NCBI RefSeq assembly: GCF_008933155.1
Contig: NZ_WBVP01000017.1
Location: 23,710-87,709 of the forward strand
Direction: 5' to 3'
Origin: Aliivibrio finisterrensis
GTDB taxonomy: Bacteria; Pseudomonadota; Gammaproteobacteria; Enterobacterales; Vibrionaceae
Length of the DNA: 64,000 nucleotides
This document shows, piece after piece, positions 49,235-61,665 of this stretch. Both the position numbers and the translations under genes were made by a program. Within the stretch, counting starts at the first letter, position 1; each line of letters opens with the position of its first letter. The notes under the pieces are model-generated. The model was not told the DNA's origin and did not search any database. It was given only the letters and a program-made list of their open reading frames with translations.

Positions 49235-50419
49235 ATGCTCAACAAAAATACTATCGACATTATCAAATCAACCATTCCATTACTTGCACAAACTGGTCCT
49301 TCATTAACGGCTCATTTCTATGATCGTATGTTTACGCATAACCCTGAGTTAAAAGATATTTTCAATATGAGTAATCAGCGCAATGGCGATCAACGAGAAG
49401 CGCTATTCAATGCGATCTGTGCTTATGCGGGTAATATTGAAAACCTAGCCGTTTTACTGCCTGCGGTTGAAAAAATAGCACACAAACACACGAGCTTTAT
49501 GATCACAGCCGAGCAATACAACATTGTTGGCGGCCACTTAATTGCAACGCTTGATGAGATGTTTTCTCCAGGCCAAGAAGTATTAGATGCATGGGGCGAG
49601 GCTTATGGCGTACTTGCGAATGTGTTCATTCAACGTGAAGAGCAGATCTATCAAGATAACAACGCTCTTGATGGCGGTTGGCGTGGACTACGCGAGTTTG
49701 AATTAGTCGCCAAAGAAAAAGAGAGTGAACACATCACTAGCTTCACGTTTATGCCTACAGATGATCAGCCCGTTTCCCACTTCAAGCCAGGTCAATACAT
49801 TGGTATTTACTTAAACCCTGAAGAATTTGAAAACCAAGAGATTCGTCAATACAGCTTATCTTCAGCGCCTCAAGAAAAAACATATCGTATCTCAGTAAAA
49901 CGAGAAGATGGCGGTAAAGCCTCAAATTACCTACATGCATCTCTGAATATTGGCGATAAGGTAAACCTTACTGCCCCTGCGGGCGATTTCTTCTTAGAAG
50001 TTGAAGCATCAACACCTGTTACGCTTATTTCTGCAGGTGTTGGCTTAACTCCGACTCTTTCGATGCTAGAAACACTTACCCAACATGAAGAAAAAGTAAC
50101 GTGGTTACACGCAACGGAAAATGGCTCTCAACATGCATTTAAACAGCACATTTCTGCTTTAGCTGAGAAGCATGAACATATATCTGCGTATACTTGGTAT
50201 AACCAAGCACAGGAAACAGATACGCTAAATCAAGACTTCCAGTTTAACGGTTTAATAAATTTAACTGAGGTTAAAGAAGCGATCGTCTCTGATAATGGCC
50301 ATTACTACTTCTGTGGTCCTGTTGGCTTTATGCAACATGTCGCGAAGCAATTGATTGAACTGGGTGTTACTGAAGATCGTATTCATTATGAGTGCTTTGG
50401 CCCTCATAAAGTTCTATAA
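49235..50419 (+). CDS. hmp: Flavohemoglobin Hmp, nitric oxide dioxygenase
   Basis: A 394-residue enzyme that oxidises NO to nitrate. The N-terminal globin domain keeps Tyr29 and Gln53 (distal) and proximal heme His85 ([10 protein letters not shown]). It is followed by an FAD domain (RQYSLSS near residue 206) and an NAD domain ([24 protein letters not shown]). Full length (E. coli 396). Located next to its regulator gene and closed by a strong terminator. Confidence 0.97.
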   Translation: MLNKNTIDIIKSTIPLLAQTGPSLTAHFYDRMFTHNPELKDIFNMSNQRNGDQREALFNAICAYAGNIENLAVLLPAVEKIAHKHTSFMITAEQYNIVGGHLIATLDEMFSPGQEVLDAWGEAYGVLANVFIQREEQIYQDNNALDGGWRGLREFELVAKEKESEHITSFTFMPTDDQPVSHFKPGQYIGIYLNPEEFENQEIRQYSLSSAPQEKTYRISVKREDGGKASNYLHASLNIGDKVNLTAPAGDFFLEVEASTPVTLISAGVGLTPTLSMLETLTQHEEKVTWLHATENGSQHAFKQHISALAEKHEHISAYTWYNQAQETDTLNQDFQFNGLINLTEVKEAIVSDNGHYYFCGPVGFMQHVAKQLIELGVTEDRIHYECFGPHKVL

Positions 50420-50439
50420 ATGAATAACGTCTTAAATGC

Positions 50440-50476
50440 AAAAACGCCCAGTGATAATGTATCACTGGGCGTTTTT
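50440..50476. terminator. Bidirectional terminator between hmp and motX
   Basis: A perfect 15-bp stem (AAAACGCCCAGTGAT/ATCACTGGGCGTTTT) with 5-base loop and a T run on the right. The As on the left give a T run for the convergent motX, which ends at 50531. Confidence 0.93.
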
Positions 50477-50530
50477 TGAGTTGATGATATTACATATTTA
50501 ACCAAAACAGTTAAATATTAAACTTAAGTT

Positions 50531-51163
50531 CTACCAGAAGGTATCTCGTCTTTTTGCTCTAGCAATCACATTGCCAGGCATACGCATCTCTAATCCGTTT
50601 CTTAAATTAGCAATTCGCTTATGTTTACGCCCATCAGCAGTAACAGAATTATACAGCCAACGATACGCATCTTCGTAATCAAGTGGGCTACCATAATCAC
50701 TCAACAATAGCTCAGCAAGGTGGATACGTGCATTAATATTCCCCATACCTGCGGCTTCACGCAAGTAAGGAATTGCTCGCTCTCTGTCTTGTTGCACTAA
50801 TGTACCCTTGGCGTAGTATCGACCAATCTGCTCTAACGCCGCTGGTAAACCTTGTCTTGCTGCATTTTCCATGTAGTAAAGCCCTAACTCTACATCACGG
50901 TCCACGCAAACACCCCATGCCAACATGTCTCCGTAAAGAAACTCGTAAGCAGGTGAATCAATCTTAGTAGCACGAGCTACAATGTCTTCAACTAATTGAC
51001 AATTATCTACATTTTTCACACGAGTTAGGTGTGAATTTGTATCAAATAATCGAAACAGTTGGTTTTCGGTATAGATTGGGATCGGCTCTCCGATCTCTTC
51101 GCTAGAAGCATGCATAGGCACTAGTGCGACCATGCAGGCTGCTACGAGATGTCGTAGTTTCAT
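50531..51163 (-). CDS. motX: Sodium-type flagellar motor protein MotX
   Basis: A 210-residue periplasmic protein with a signal peptide (residues 1-21) and tandem Sel1-like repeats (SPAYEFLYGDMLAWGVCVDR; AALEQIGRYYAKGTLVQQ; NARIHLAELLLSDYGSP). This is the pattern and size of MotX, which with MotY forms the T ring of the polar flagellar motor and is needed for sodium-driven rotation in vibrios. It sits beside purA, as I recall for V. cholerae. Other Sel1-repeat proteins are possible, but length and position favour MotX. Confidence 0.86.
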   Translation of the reverse strand: MKLRHLVAACMVALVPMHASSEEIGEPIPIYTENQLFRLFDTNSHLTRVKNVDNCQLVEDIVARATKIDSPAYEFLYGDMLAWGVCVDRDVELGLYYMENAARQGLPAALEQIGRYYAKGTLVQQDRERAIPYLREAAGMGNINARIHLAELLLSDYGSPLDYEDAYRWLYNSVTADGRKHKRIANLRNGLEMRMPGNVIARAKRRDTFW

Positions 51164-51332
51164 AATTCATCAACTCTTTATAACTGTATCTATTATATCG
51201 ACGTCAGCGGCAAGTTCTTTAGGCAAAATTTGCCCTTAGTGGCAACTTTTTGCCCATACTTTATAAGTTGTTGATTAAATGAAATTTAGAAGCTTGGATG
51301 GGAATAAGCTTGGGAGCTAAAACAACAGATAT

Positions 51333-51361
51333 AAAAAAACCAGCTACATGAGCTGGTTTTT
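51333..51361. terminator. Intrinsic terminator after purA
   Basis: AAAACCAGCT/AGCTGGTTTT, a 10-bp perfect stem with 5-base loop and Ts on both strands. It lies 18 bp past the purA stop (minus strand) and ends the hflX-to-purA side. Confidence 0.9.
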
Positions 51362-51378
51362 CTTCATTCTCTAAGCAA

Positions 51379-52716
<1,338 letters not shown>

Positions 52717-52872
52717 TTAAAAATGGATTCTAGCATTGATAGAAAAATCTTTCAGGTATTTTTAGTTAAAATCTCATTTTCATAATAAAGCGCTATCAAT
52801 ACAAACAAGGTTATGATTTATTTTCCTAATAAAATCAAAAATAAAGACATAATCCTACATTTTCAGCGAATA

Positions 52873-53058
52873 TTAGAGCATCACACTGCAAATAACGACA
52901 CCAGCAACCACTAAACACCCACCGATACGACGCAAAGTATTGTCAGGTTGCTCACTTAATTGCGCCACCATATTGCGCCACCCATTAGGCGCGATTAACG
53001 GGCCTAGCCCTTCCACAATAAGTACACCACCAATGGCTAACCAAATCGCATTGCTCAT
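52873..53058 (-). CDS. yjeT: Small inner-membrane protein YjeT (DUF2065)
   Basis: A 61-residue protein with two membrane helices (about residues 4-22 and 44-60) around a short polar loop (APNGWRNMVAQLSEQPDN), the DUF2065 pattern. Function unknown. Between hflC and purA exactly as in E. coli (65 residues). Confidence 0.85.
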   Translation of the reverse strand: MSNAIWLAIGGVLIVEGLGPLIAPNGWRNMVAQLSEQPDNTLRRIGGCLVVAGVVICSVML

Positions 53059-53096
53059 ACAAACCTCTTAATAAACTTAATAACGTGCAGAAACAA

Positions 53097-53120
53097 AACA
53101 AGGCCCCGTAGGACCTTGTT
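53097..53120 (-). terminator. Terminator after hflC
   Basis: On the minus strand ACAAGG/CCTTGT with inner GGTCC/GGGCC pairing is followed by TTTTG. It lies about 35 bp past the hflC stop, before yjeT. Confidence 0.72.
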
Positions 53121-53151
53121 AATTAAAGTGAATCAAAATCTAGAGTTAGAT

Positions 53152-54036
53152 TTATTTCCCACCCTTTGGATCATTCATGTATTTAAAGAAGTCAGTCTTA
53201 GGATCAAGTACTAAGATGTCGCTCTTGCTATTAAATGATCTCTCATAGGCTTTCAATGAACGGATAAAGCTAAAGAACTCAGGCTCTTTATTAAACGTGT
53301 CTGCATACAATTTTGCCACTTTAGCATCAGCATCACCACGAGTAATTTGTGCTGTTTTATCCGCTTCAGCGATAATAGTTGCAACCTCAAGTTCTGATTG
53401 AGCACGAATAACTTCGGCTTTCTCACGACCTTGAGAGCGTAATTTACGAGCAACCGCTTCACGCTCTGCACGCATACGACGGTAAATCGATTCAGAGATC
53501 TCTTCAGGCAAGTTGATTTTCTTGATTCGTAAATCAATTACTTCAATACCTAAGTCACCCGTTCCATCTTGAGAGTCAAGAAGTACTGTTGCCATTACCT
53601 CTTCACGCTTTTCAGAAACCAATTCTTTTACCGTAGTACTACCGATTTCAGCACGTAGACCATCAGAAACACGACGTTGTAATAATGCCTCCGCTGTCAG
53701 GATATTACCACCACCAGTTGCTAAGTAGAATTGACCGAAATCTTTGATTTTCCACTTAACGTATGAGTCGATAATAACGTCTTTTTTCTCTGACGTTACG
53801 AAACGGTCTGATTGATCATCCATTGTTTGGATACGAGCATCTAATATATTTACTCGATCAAACATTGGCATTTTAAAATGCAAACCCGGTTCGTAGATAC
53901 GAGTGATTTCATTATTGTCTTTAATCAAACGACCAAAACGAGTCACAATACCACGCTCACCTTCTTGAATAACAAACAGTGACATCAAGAAAATAGCGAC
54001 TACAACAATCAGTGTTGGGATCATTAACTTACGCAT
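53152..54036 (-). CDS. hflC: HflC, regulator of FtsH protease
   Basis: A 294-residue SPFH/prohibitin-family protein with one N-terminal membrane helix (residues 5-22) and a periplasmic SPFH domain (EGERGIVTRFGRL). With HflK it forms a large ring that encloses FtsH and restrains its activity. A coiled coil rich in Arg, Glu and Ala covers residues 170-235. Starts 2 bp after hflK. Confidence 0.96.
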   Translation of the reverse strand: MRKLMIPTLIVVVAIFLMSLFVIQEGERGIVTRFGRLIKDNNEITRIYEPGLHFKMPMFDRVNILDARIQTMDDQSDRFVTSEKKDVIIDSYVKWKIKDFGQFYLATGGGNILTAEALLQRRVSDGLRAEIGSTTVKELVSEKREEVMATVLLDSQDGTGDLGIEVIDLRIKKINLPEEISESIYRRMRAEREAVARKLRSQGREKAEVIRAQSELEVATIIAEADKTAQITRGDADAKVAKLYADTFNKEPEFFSFIRSLKAYERSFNSKSDILVLDPKTDFFKYMNDPKGGK

Positions 54037-54038
54037 GA

Positions 54039-55247
54039 TTAGTATCTCCCTTCACGTGTTGAGTTACGGTCAGTAGTATTCGTATTAGTTGGTTGTTGCT
54101 TTTTTTCTACTTCGATATTGTAATTTTTAGACTGTGACGTTGAAGTTCTAGGAGTCGACGTCGCACCCTGCTGATTACCAGCGATCTTATCTAATGGAAG
54201 GTACAATAAGTTACCATTTGATTCTGAATCAATCAGGACCTTACTCGTATTAGCGTATACGCGCTCCATCGTATCCAAGTACAAACGAGTTCGAGTGACT
54301 TCTGGTGCTTTGTTATATTCAGGTAGTAGCTTTTCAAACTGTGCAATTTGACCAATCGCTTCGTTAACAGTTCGTTCTGTATAACCTTGAGCTTCTTTTT
54401 TCAGACGCTCAGCACGACCCGTTGCTTTTGGAAGAATATCATTACTGTACGCTTCCGCTTCACGAATGAAACGCTCTTCATCTTCTCGAGCAGCAATCGC
54501 ATCATCAAATGACGCTTTTACTTGTTCTGGTGGACGAGCTGATTGGAAGTTGACATCAACAACTAATAAGCCCATATCATATTTATCAATAATACGATTC
54601 AGCATTTCTTGAGTACGCTGACGGATCTCTTGACGGCCGCTAGTCAAGATAGCATCCATTGTTGCATCACCAATAACGGCACGTAATGCAGAATCAGTCG
54701 CTTGACGTAAACTGTCATCCGCATTCGTTACTGTAAATAGGTATTTTCTTGCATCAGCAACACGATATTGAACACCCATTTCTACCGTTACAACGTTTTC
54801 ATCTTTCGTTAGCATTAAGCCTTTAGAGTTTAATGAACGAATTGATTGAACGTTTACAGGTATAACGTCTTCAATAAAAGTTGGTTTCCAGTTTAAGCCA
54901 GGGTCAACCATGCGTTCGTATTGACCAAAGCGCAGTACTACACCCCGCTCGCTCTCACCAATGGTATAGAAACCAGAGAATACCCAAATACCAATAGCGA
55001 CGACTGCAATTAAACCTAAGCCAATTGCACCACCGTTACCAAATGAAGGTAACCCGTTGCTACCATTATTATTTCCGCCTTTATTGCCACCGCCAAATTT
55101 ACCACTCAATTTTTGGCTTAGTTTATTAAAGACTTCATCAAGATCCGGGGGACCTTGATCACGACCGCCACGATTTTTATTACCCCAAGGGTCTTTATTA
55201 TCGCCACCGCCATTATTGTTATTATTTCCAGGCTCATTCCACGCCAT
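54039..55247 (-). CDS. hflK: HflK, regulator of FtsH protease
   Basis: A 402-residue SPFH-family partner of HflC. The cytoplasmic N-terminus is rich in Asn and Gly (NNNNGGGDNKDPWGN), with one membrane helix near residues 75-95 (GLGLIAVVAIGIWVFSG). The SPFH domain (GESERGVVLRFGQYE) and a coiled coil follow, then a polar Thr/Gln/Asn-rich tail. Full length and typical. Confidence 0.96.
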   Translation of the reverse strand: MAWNEPGNNNNNGGGDNKDPWGNKNRGGRDQGPPDLDEVFNKLSQKLSGKFGGGNKGGNNNGSNGLPSFGNGGAIGLGLIAVVAIGIWVFSGFYTIGESERGVVLRFGQYERMVDPGLNWKPTFIEDVIPVNVQSIRSLNSKGLMLTKDENVVTVEMGVQYRVADARKYLFTVTNADDSLRQATDSALRAVIGDATMDAILTSGRQEIRQRTQEMLNRIIDKYDMGLLVVDVNFQSARPPEQVKASFDDAIAAREDEERFIREAEAYSNDILPKATGRAERLKKEAQGYTERTVNEAIGQIAQFEKLLPEYNKAPEVTRTRLYLDTMERVYANTSKVLIDSESNGNLLYLPLDKIAGNQQGATSTPRTSTSQSKNYNIEVEKKQQPTNTNTTDRNSTREGRY

Positions 55248-55265
55248 TAGAAAACTCCAAGGTAA

Positions 55266-56585
55266 TTATGAAGACAAAGAATCCTGTGTGCTCTCATCAG
55301 TAATTAAAAAATCACTTAATCGAGTCTCTTCACGTTTTTCTAACTTAGACCAATCAACTTGCTGCATACGTACATCGATAAGCAAGCTGCCATCATTCTG
55401 ATATTCTTCTTTTATAATGCTTTGCATTTGAAAGAATTTACTTCGAAGACGTCCAACCAAATCTGGCGGCAGTAGCAATGTATGTGCCACCATCTGCCCA
55501 GCTAATCGTTCCGTTAATGCTTGGAAAAGTAATTCAATGCCTTGGCCTTCCATTGCTGAAACCCAAACACATCGAGGCACTCCCTCCTCATCACGTTCAA
55601 TTCTTGGTTGTTGATCTTCTAAGTTATCAATCTTATTCATCACAAGAAGAAAAGGTACCTCATTGGCATCTATCTCTTCTAGAACAATATCTACTGCCTC
55701 AATATTCTCACGAAAACGGTCATCACTGGCATCAACAACATGTAACAAGATATTTGCTTCTTGTGTTTCTTGTAATGTCGCTTTAAAAGCTGCAACAAGA
55801 TCATGTGGTAAATGACGAATAAAACCTACCGTATCAGCAAGTATTGATGTTCCAACATCAGCAACTTCAATCTTACGCAATGTAGGATCAAGTGTTGCAA
55901 ACAATTGGTCTGCCGCATAAACCCCCGCTTCAGTAATTCGATTAAATAACGTAGATTTTCCTGCGTTGGTATAACCGACTAATGAAATAGTTGGAATTTC
56001 AGCCCGATATCTTGCTCGACGCCCTTGCTCACGTTGCTTAGCTACTTTTGCTAATCGACGCAAGATTGCTTTGATACGATCTCGCAACAGTCGTCTATCG
56101 GTTTCTAATTGAGTTTCACCAGGACCACGTAAACCTATTCCGCCTTTTTGACGTTCAAGGTGCGTCCACCCTCGGATTAATCGAGTAGATATATGACGTA
56201 ATTGTGCTAACTCAACTTGCAACTTACCTTCATAGGTTCGTGCTCGCTGAGCGAAAATATCCAGTATTAGCCCCGTACGGTCTATTACTCGACATTGACA
56301 TAATTGTTCTAAATTTCGTTCTTGAGCAGGAGAAAGCGCGTGATTAAAAATCACAATATCTGCATTCTTAGCTCGAACTGCATCGGCAATTTCTTGCGCT
56401 TTACCTTCACCGACATAGTATTTAGGGAGTGGAGACTGACGAGTCCCCGTCACAACACCTAATGTGTTTACTCCTGCAGAAGACACCAACATCTTACATT
56501 CGTCGAGATCTTCTACCTCTCCCTCATAGGTGAAACTGATGTGCACAAGAATCGCCTGTTCACCGGATTCATAACGGTCAAACAA
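55266..56585 (-). CDS. hflX: Ribosome-associated GTPase HflX
   Basis: A 439-residue GTPase that splits stalled or heat-damaged ribosomes. The N-terminal HflX domain is followed by the G domain with G1 GYTNAGKSTLFN (near residue 204), G3 DTVGFIRHLP and G4 NKID. The start is TTG at 56585 with AAGGAG 7 bp upstream; its reading (FDRYESGEQAILVHI) matches the E. coli protein start, so the rare codon is believable. Next gene after hfq, as in enterics. Confidence 0.95.
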   Translation of the reverse strand: MFDRYESGEQAILVHISFTYEGEVEDLDECKMLVSSAGVNTLGVVTGTRQSPLPKYYVGEGKAQEIADAVRAKNADIVIFNHALSPAQERNLEQLCQCRVIDRTGLILDIFAQRARTYEGKLQVELAQLRHISTRLIRGWTHLERQKGGIGLRGPGETQLETDRRLLRDRIKAILRRLAKVAKQREQGRRARYRAEIPTISLVGYTNAGKSTLFNRITEAGVYAADQLFATLDPTLRKIEVADVGTSILADTVGFIRHLPHDLVAAFKATLQETQEANILLHVVDASDDRFRENIEAVDIVLEEIDANEVPFLLVMNKIDNLEDQQPRIERDEEGVPRCVWVSAMEGQGIELLFQALTERLAGQMVAHTLLLPPDLVGRLRSKFFQMQSIIKEEYQNDGSLLIDVRMQQVDWSKLEKREETRLSDFLITDESTQDSLSS

Positions 56586-56628
56586 GCGCTAACTCCTTAA
56601 AGATCGACTATTCAAAAGTAGAATAGTA

Positions 56629-56895
56629 TTAATCTTCTGTTTTTTCTTGTGGACGCTCGCCTTGTGGACGATCACTTGCAGTGTGATGGCTTACAGCACG
56701 AGCTGGAACAACAGTAGAGATCGCATGCTTATATACCATCTGATTTACTGTGTTCTTCAATAGGATAACAAATTGATCAAATGATTCGATTTGTCCCTGT
56801 AATTTAATCCCATTAACTAAGTAAATAGACACTGGAATCCTTTCACGACGCAGCGCATTCAAAAATGGGTCTTGCAAAGATTGCCCTTTAGCCAT
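56629..56895 (-). CDS. hfq: RNA chaperone Hfq
   Basis: An 88-residue Sm-like protein whose hexamer pairs small RNAs with mRNAs. It has the Sm1 core ([20 protein letters not shown]) and Sm2 core [12 protein letters not shown], with the conserved KH pair at the proximal-face pocket. The C-terminal tail is short and acidic (residues 70-88) compared with E. coli (102 residues), as usual in vibrios, where Hfq works with quorum-sensing Qrr sRNAs. Confidence 0.97.
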   Translation of the reverse strand: MAKGQSLQDPFLNALRRERIPVSIYLVNGIKLQGQIESFDQFVILLKNTVNQMVYKHAISTVVPARAVSHHTASDRPQGERPQEKTED

Positions 56896-56998
56896 TTTTT
56901 TTTCCTTTTTGGTTTGTAATTGTAATTTTATTTAGCTATTAGCCTTTAGCTTATGACTAAACGCTCTGAAGTTAAACAACATTGATACATTATTGTGC

Positions 56999-57931
56999 TT
57001 ATTTTTTCTCTAAACGATCAGAGATCGTCTGTAGGGCACCATCAATGTCATCACTATCCAGCCAAGTTAGTTCTTTCCAGCTACGTAGCCAGGTAATTTG
57101 TCGCTTGGCCAATTGACGAGTCGCGCACACACCACGGAAAACCGCGTCATCTAATGTACCCTCCCCATCAAAATAGTCCCACATTTGTCGGTAACCTACG
57201 CATCGAATAGATGGCAAATCAGCATGAAGATCATCACGTTCATATAATGCTCGAGCTTCCGATTCAAAGCCTGCTTCCATCATATTTTCAAAACGCAGTT
57301 CAATCCGACGGTGAATCTCTGCTCTTTCTTTCGGTGCAATCGCAAATTGATGCACCTCATAAGGCAAAGCGTCACCTTTAATCTGGGTTAATTCTGTTAA
57401 AGTTTTACCCGAAATTCGAAATACTTCCAACGCTCGGGAAAGTCGTTGTGGATCATTTGGATGAATTCTCTCTGCTGATACAGGATCAATCGTTTTTAAT
57501 TGATCATGCATAGCTTCCCATCCAAATTGCACCGCTTCTTGCTCAATTTGAGCTCTAATGTCAGCATCCGCTGCTGGTAATGGTGAAAGACCTTCAAGTA
57601 ATGCTTTGTAGTACAACATGGTACCACCAACCAATAAAGGTATCTTTCCTTGAGCAACAATGTCATCCATTTCTTTCAGGGCATCACGACGAAACTCAGC
57701 CACTGAATAGCTCTCTGTTGGATCAATAATATCAATAAGACGATGAGGGGCTTGTAAAAGTTCCTCTTCATTTGGCTTTGCCGTACCAATATCCATTCCC
57801 TTATAGATAAGGGCTGAGTCTACGCTAATCAACTCTACAGGAAAACGTTTTCGCAATTCAATCGCTAAGTTTGTTTTTCCTGACGCTGTTGGTCCCATCA
57901 AAAAGATGGCTTGTGGTAATGCTTTATTCAT
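56999..57931 (-). CDS. miaA: tRNA dimethylallyltransferase MiaA
   Basis: A 310-residue enzyme that attaches dimethylallyl to A37 of tRNAs reading UNN codons. The P-loop [11 protein letters not shown] is at residues 13-23, followed by [16 protein letters not shown] and the [12 protein letters not shown] segment. It overlaps mutL by 8 bp, so translation is coupled; 103 bp separate it from hfq. Confidence 0.96.
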   Translation of the reverse strand: MNKALPQAIFLMGPTASGKTNLAIELRKRFPVELISVDSALIYKGMDIGTAKPNEEELLQAPHRLIDIIDPTESYSVAEFRRDALKEMDDIVAQGKIPLLVGGTMLYYKALLEGLSPLPAADADIRAQIEQEAVQFGWEAMHDQLKTIDPVSAERIHPNDPQRLSRALEVFRISGKTLTELTQIKGDALPYEVHQFAIAPKERAEIHRRIELRFENMMEAGFESEARALYERDDLHADLPSIRCVGYRQMWDYFDGEGTLDDAVFRGVCATRQLAKRQITWLRSWKELTWLDSDDIDGALQTISDRLEKK

Positions 57932-59909
57932 GACTAAATGCTTGTATCACTTGAGTAATATCGATATTTTTTAACAGTTTTTGATTGAATTGGGATAACC
58001 CATCCCCCCATAACTGCTCTAATTCCATCACTAATTGTATCGCTTGAGCGTTACTGTAACTGACCTCTTCATGTTGAATTTGATGAGAAAGCCAAATAAT
58101 AACCTGTTCAAGTGACGGATTTATGCTGTCTAGATACCTTAACAGATTCGGAATTAATTGTTGTAAATTCTGCTGACGGATTGGCTGGCAAACCGCCATA
58201 ACAATCACACTAGTACTATTTTTAACTTTAAGATCAATCCCCAAAGGTTTCAAGAATAAAGCGTAATCTAATACTTTACGGCAAATCGTATCTTCTACAC
58301 CAATAGAAAGTGGAATTAATAAAGGCTGAGCTCTTAATGCTTCATTATGCACACTGTTTAACTGCCCATAACTTTTGACAAACTCAGCGTAATGTAAATT
58401 TAAAAGTTGCAGTTGCTCACCTTTTTGTAAGAGAGCAAACCCTTTTTCGACAACAGTTAAGACCTTACCTAACGAAACCACTTTATCGTTGACCATTGAG
58501 AGTATTGGCACATAACTTTCGACGGTCGGTGTTTCGCTTAAATGACGTAAATGGCCTTCATTTACCTGATGATTGGTAGAGTTCTTCTCTTCAACTGACG
58601 TGTTTAGTAACGCACTGTAATTCGTCAGCTCTTTTTGAGAGGGTCTATCATTTTGGTAAGTAATATTACGACCATTTGGTGGTGAGGACTTTGATGCTGA
58701 AGGTGAGTTCGGTACCCAAGAGTCAGATGGCGCTTTATTTGGGTAATTCGGCGTTGAATCTACCGCATTTTTTAGCTGCTCTGTTCTATCCATACTCGCT
58801 TGCTGAGGCTGGCGAACGTACTCCTTCATCGGAGGAAAATGGGGCTCTTTCTCATGGAAAGTACTGCACTCTTCATTTTCTTCTTCATTGTATGAGAGTT
58901 CTGGAGAGCTAATACTTTGCTGTAATGCGCCATAAATGGCTTGATAGATAAAGTCATGCACCAAACGCGCTTGATGAAAACGCACCTCATGTTTAGCCGG
59001 ATGGACATTCACATCGACATCGTGCGGATTAATCTCAATGAATAAGATATAGGCAGCATATTGATTTGCTAATAATGAAGACTCATAACCTTGTCGTATA
59101 GCATGATTGATGAGTTTATCTTTCATCATTCTGCCATTCACATAACAGTATTGGATATCGCCTTGTGCTCTTGCCCCTTCAGGTGAGGAGATCCAACCAT
59201 GAAATTTTAGCTCTCCATGCTCCAGCTCTACTTCTAATGCGTGTTGTAGAAAATGAGAACCACAGATGGCTGCTAAGCGTTTTTCGACTTGAGCTTTTGT
59301 TTGCGCCGCTCGATATTGACGGACTTGCTTTCCGTTGTGACGTAGGTTGATCGTAATATCCAATCGACTCAGAGCAATTCGCTTTAAGAGTTCGTCAATA
59401 TGAGTGAATTCTGTTTTATCAGTACGAAGAAACTTACGACGAGCAGGCGTATTAAAGAAAAGATCGACCACATCAATGGTGGTACCAATAGGGTGAGCGG
59501 CAGGTTTTAGTTTAACCTCCATATCTCGTCCTTCAGCATATGCTGACCACGCTTCTTCTTGGGCAACAGTACGAGAGGTTAAGGTTAAACGAGAAACTGA
59601 ACTGATTGAGGCAAGCGCTTCACCACGAAAGCCAAGACTCACAATGGCTTCAAGATCATCAAGAGTGGTAATCTTTGATGTCGCATGGCGACTTAAGGCA
59701 AGAGTCAGTTCATCTTTCGCGATACCAAAACCATTATCACGAATTCGAATTAACTTACTGCCTCCTTTTTCAATGTCAATATCGATGCGAGTTGCCCCCG
59801 CATCGATACTGTTTTCAACAAGCTCTTTTACTACAGAAGCAGGGCGTTCAACAACCTCACCCGCCGCAATCTGGTTGGCTAATCGAGCTGGTAAGATTTG
59901 AATTGGCAT
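57924..59909 (-). CDS. mutL: DNA mismatch repair protein MutL
   Basis: A 661-residue GHKL ATPase that couples MutS to MutH and UvrD. The N-terminal ATPase has Glu in [20 protein letters not shown], and [12 protein letters not shown] poorly conserved Ser/Asn/Pro-rich linker covers about residues 350-470, then the dimerisation domain. The endonuclease motif DQHAxxE of non-Dam organisms is absent (LLNLHYAEF at the equivalent place), consistent with Dam-directed repair and with dam in this window. Confidence 0.96.
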   Translation of the reverse strand: MPIQILPARLANQIAAGEVVERPASVVKELVENSIDAGATRIDIDIEKGGSKLIRIRDNGFGIAKDELTLALSRHATSKITTLDDLEAIVSLGFRGEALASISSVSRLTLTSRTVAQEEAWSAYAEGRDMEVKLKPAAHPIGTTIDVVDLFFNTPARRKFLRTDKTEFTHIDELLKRIALSRLDITINLRHNGKQVRQYRAAQTKAQVEKRLAAICGSHFLQHALEVELEHGELKFHGWISSPEGARAQGDIQYCYVNGRMMKDKLINHAIRQGYESSLLANQYAAYILFIEINPHDVDVNVHPAKHEVRFHQARLVHDFIYQAIYGALQQSISSPELSYNEEENEECSTFHEKEPHFPPMKEYVRQPQQASMDRTEQLKNAVDSTPNYPNKAPSDSWVPNSPSASKSSPPNGRNITYQNDRPSQKELTNYSALLNTSVEEKNSTNHQVNEGHLRHLSETPTVESYVPILSMVNDKVVSLGKVLTVVEKGFALLQKGEQLQLLNLHYAEFVKSYGQLNSVHNEALRAQPLLIPLSIGVEDTICRKVLDYALFLKPLGIDLKVKNSTSVIVMAVCQPIRQQNLQQLIPNLLRYLDSINPSLEQVIIWLSHQIQHEEVSYSNAQAIQLVMELEQLWGDGLSQFNQKLLKNIDITQVIQAFSHE

Positions 59910-59922
59910 AACCCTGTCCTTT

Positions 59923-61665
59923 CTAACTGGTTGGTATAATGAGCACCTGTCCTATCGCCAACTCATCAGAACGTAGCTTATTGGCTTTTCTTAGGCTGGA
60001 CACAGAGACTCCATATTTCGTTGCAATTTTACCTAAGAACTCACCACGTTTCACCGTATGTTTCTTCACAGGGGCAACAATGCTTACTTTCAATTTCTGT
60101 CCAACAAATAAGGTATCTGATTTCAGTCGATTTAACGAACGAATACTGCTTGTAGACACCTTATACTTAGACGCAATTTTTCCTAAATATTCACCAGATC
60201 GTACTTTATGAGTAATGATCGTACGTGCTTGTTTAGTGTTTGATGATGCTGCCTTTGACGTCGTCGTTTTCGGAGCAACATACACAGGTTTATTTGTTGG
60301 AATAATTAGTACTTGGCCAACAGCTAAACTCGTACTCTTCAAGTTATTCACACTTTTTAACTTGGTTGCTGTGGTGCCGTATTTCTTAGCAATAACCGAG
60401 AGTGATTCACCAGAGCGCACTTTATGCTTCTTTTGCTGGCCTTGTGCAGCCAGTAATGTCCCTTGCGGAGGGTTAGCATTAAGGTAGCTTACAATCGCTT
60501 TAGAAATTGCGCGAGCGATCTTATCTTGATGGCCACGCTGGAACAGTTGCTTCTCTTCTGTCGGATTCGAAATAAAGCCAGTTTCAATCAAAATAGAAGG
60601 AATATCTGGTGACTTTAGTACCGCAAGACTGGCATTAACAGGATCTTTCTTATGAAGTTTGATTACTTTTCCCATTTCAGAGAGAACATTCGTTGCGAGT
60701 TTATAGCCCTCTTTTTGAGAGTGACTAAATTGTAAGTCTAATAGTGTTTGACTTACGTTTCGGTCATTGCTGTTCTTTGCTAGCACATCACCTGCGCCAC
60801 CTAATAATTCAGACTGTTTCTCATGCTTCTCTACCCAACGACCAATCTCAGTGTTTGCACGACGTGTGTTTAACACAAAAACAGAGCCACCTCTTGGTTG
60901 TGGGGAGCGGAAGCTATCTGCGTGAATAGAAACCAATAGATGAGATTTGTTTTTACGAGCAATGTCAGTACGTTTGTTTAAGTTAACAAAGTAATCACCA
61001 CTGCGCGTCATGATAGCTCGCATACCTGGCTGAGCATTTATCTGGGCAACGACTTTTTTAGAGATCGCAAGAGTCGCGTGTTTCTCGTACTTTCTCGTCG
61101 GTCCAATAGAGCCAGGGTCTTCGCCACCATGACCAGCATCAATAGCAATAATAATCTCGCCATTACCAATAATATGATTGGAATTAGAGTTAATGATTGG
61201 CTGCGATGGTTTTACTGGTTTACTTTGAGTTGGCTTAGAGACACTGCTTGAAGAATGAGGTAAGTCCATTACCAAACGATGACCGTACTGCCCACCGGGT
61301 GTTGGAGCTAACTTAAACACTTCAGCTTTCACTGAATGCTTTAATTCAAAAACCAGACGCGTCGTGTCCTTTGATGGCGATGAGCTCTTTCGTATTTTTG
61401 ATAATACTTTACTGTCACTGACCGTTAATGGCAGCTTGGCTTTTAAATTGGTATTTTTAAGATCAACAACCAAACGATAAGGGCTACTCAGTGTGAAGTA
61501 GCTGTAATTCGCCTCTGAATTTAAATCAATAACAATACGAGTTTCATCTGGCGACGGCCACACTCGTATTCCCTCTAAGGTATTCGCAGATACATAAAAA
61601 CTACTCACTGACATCACAGCAAGTATCGCATACCAAATTACTTGAAAATATTTACCGATTAACAC
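59923..61665 (-). CDS. amiB: N-acetylmuramoyl-L-alanine amidase AmiB with three LysM repeats
   Basis: A 580-residue periplasmic amidase that splits daughter-cell peptidoglycan. It has a signal peptide (residues 1-27) and an AMIN domain (about 30-125) for septal targeting. The Amidase_3 catalytic domain follows, with zinc ligands in [15 protein letters not shown] (near residue 174), a later SIHAD and the Glu in ILIETGF. Three LysM modules at the C-terminus (starting [16 protein letters not shown] and HTVKRGEF) are absent from E. coli AmiB (445 residues). It overlaps tsaE by 7 bp and precedes mutL by 13 bp. Confidence 0.95.
   Translation of the reverse strand: MLIGKYFQVIWYAILAVMSVSSFYVSANTLEGIRVWPSPDETRIVIDLNSEANYSYFTLSSPYRLVVDLKNTNLKAKLPLTVSDSKVLSKIRKSSSPSKDTTRLVFELKHSVKAEVFKLAPTPGGQYGHRLVMDLPHSSSSVSKPTQSKPVKPSQPIINSNSNHIIGNGEIIIAIDAGHGGEDPGSIGPTRKYEKHATLAISKKVVAQINAQPGMRAIMTRSGDYFVNLNKRTDIARKNKSHLLVSIHADSFRSPQPRGGSVFVLNTRRANTEIGRWVEKHEKQSELLGGAGDVLAKNSNDRNVSQTLLDLQFSHSQKEGYKLATNVLSEMGKVIKLHKKDPVNASLAVLKSPDIPSILIETGFISNPTEEKQLFQRGHQDKIARAISKAIVSYLNANPPQGTLLAAQGQQKKHKVRSGESLSVIAKKYGTTATKLKSVNNLKSTSLAVGQVLIIPTNKPVYVAPKTTTSKAASSNTKQARTIITHKVRSGEYLGKIASKYKVSTSSIRSLNRLKSDTLFVGQKLKVSIVAPVKKHTVKRGEFLGKIATKYGVSVSSLRKANKLRSDELAIGQVLIIPTS

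Noticed and set aside
58676..58912. 78-residue plus-strand frame inside mutL
   Set aside because: It covers the variable linker of mutL on the opposite strand and has no start signal.
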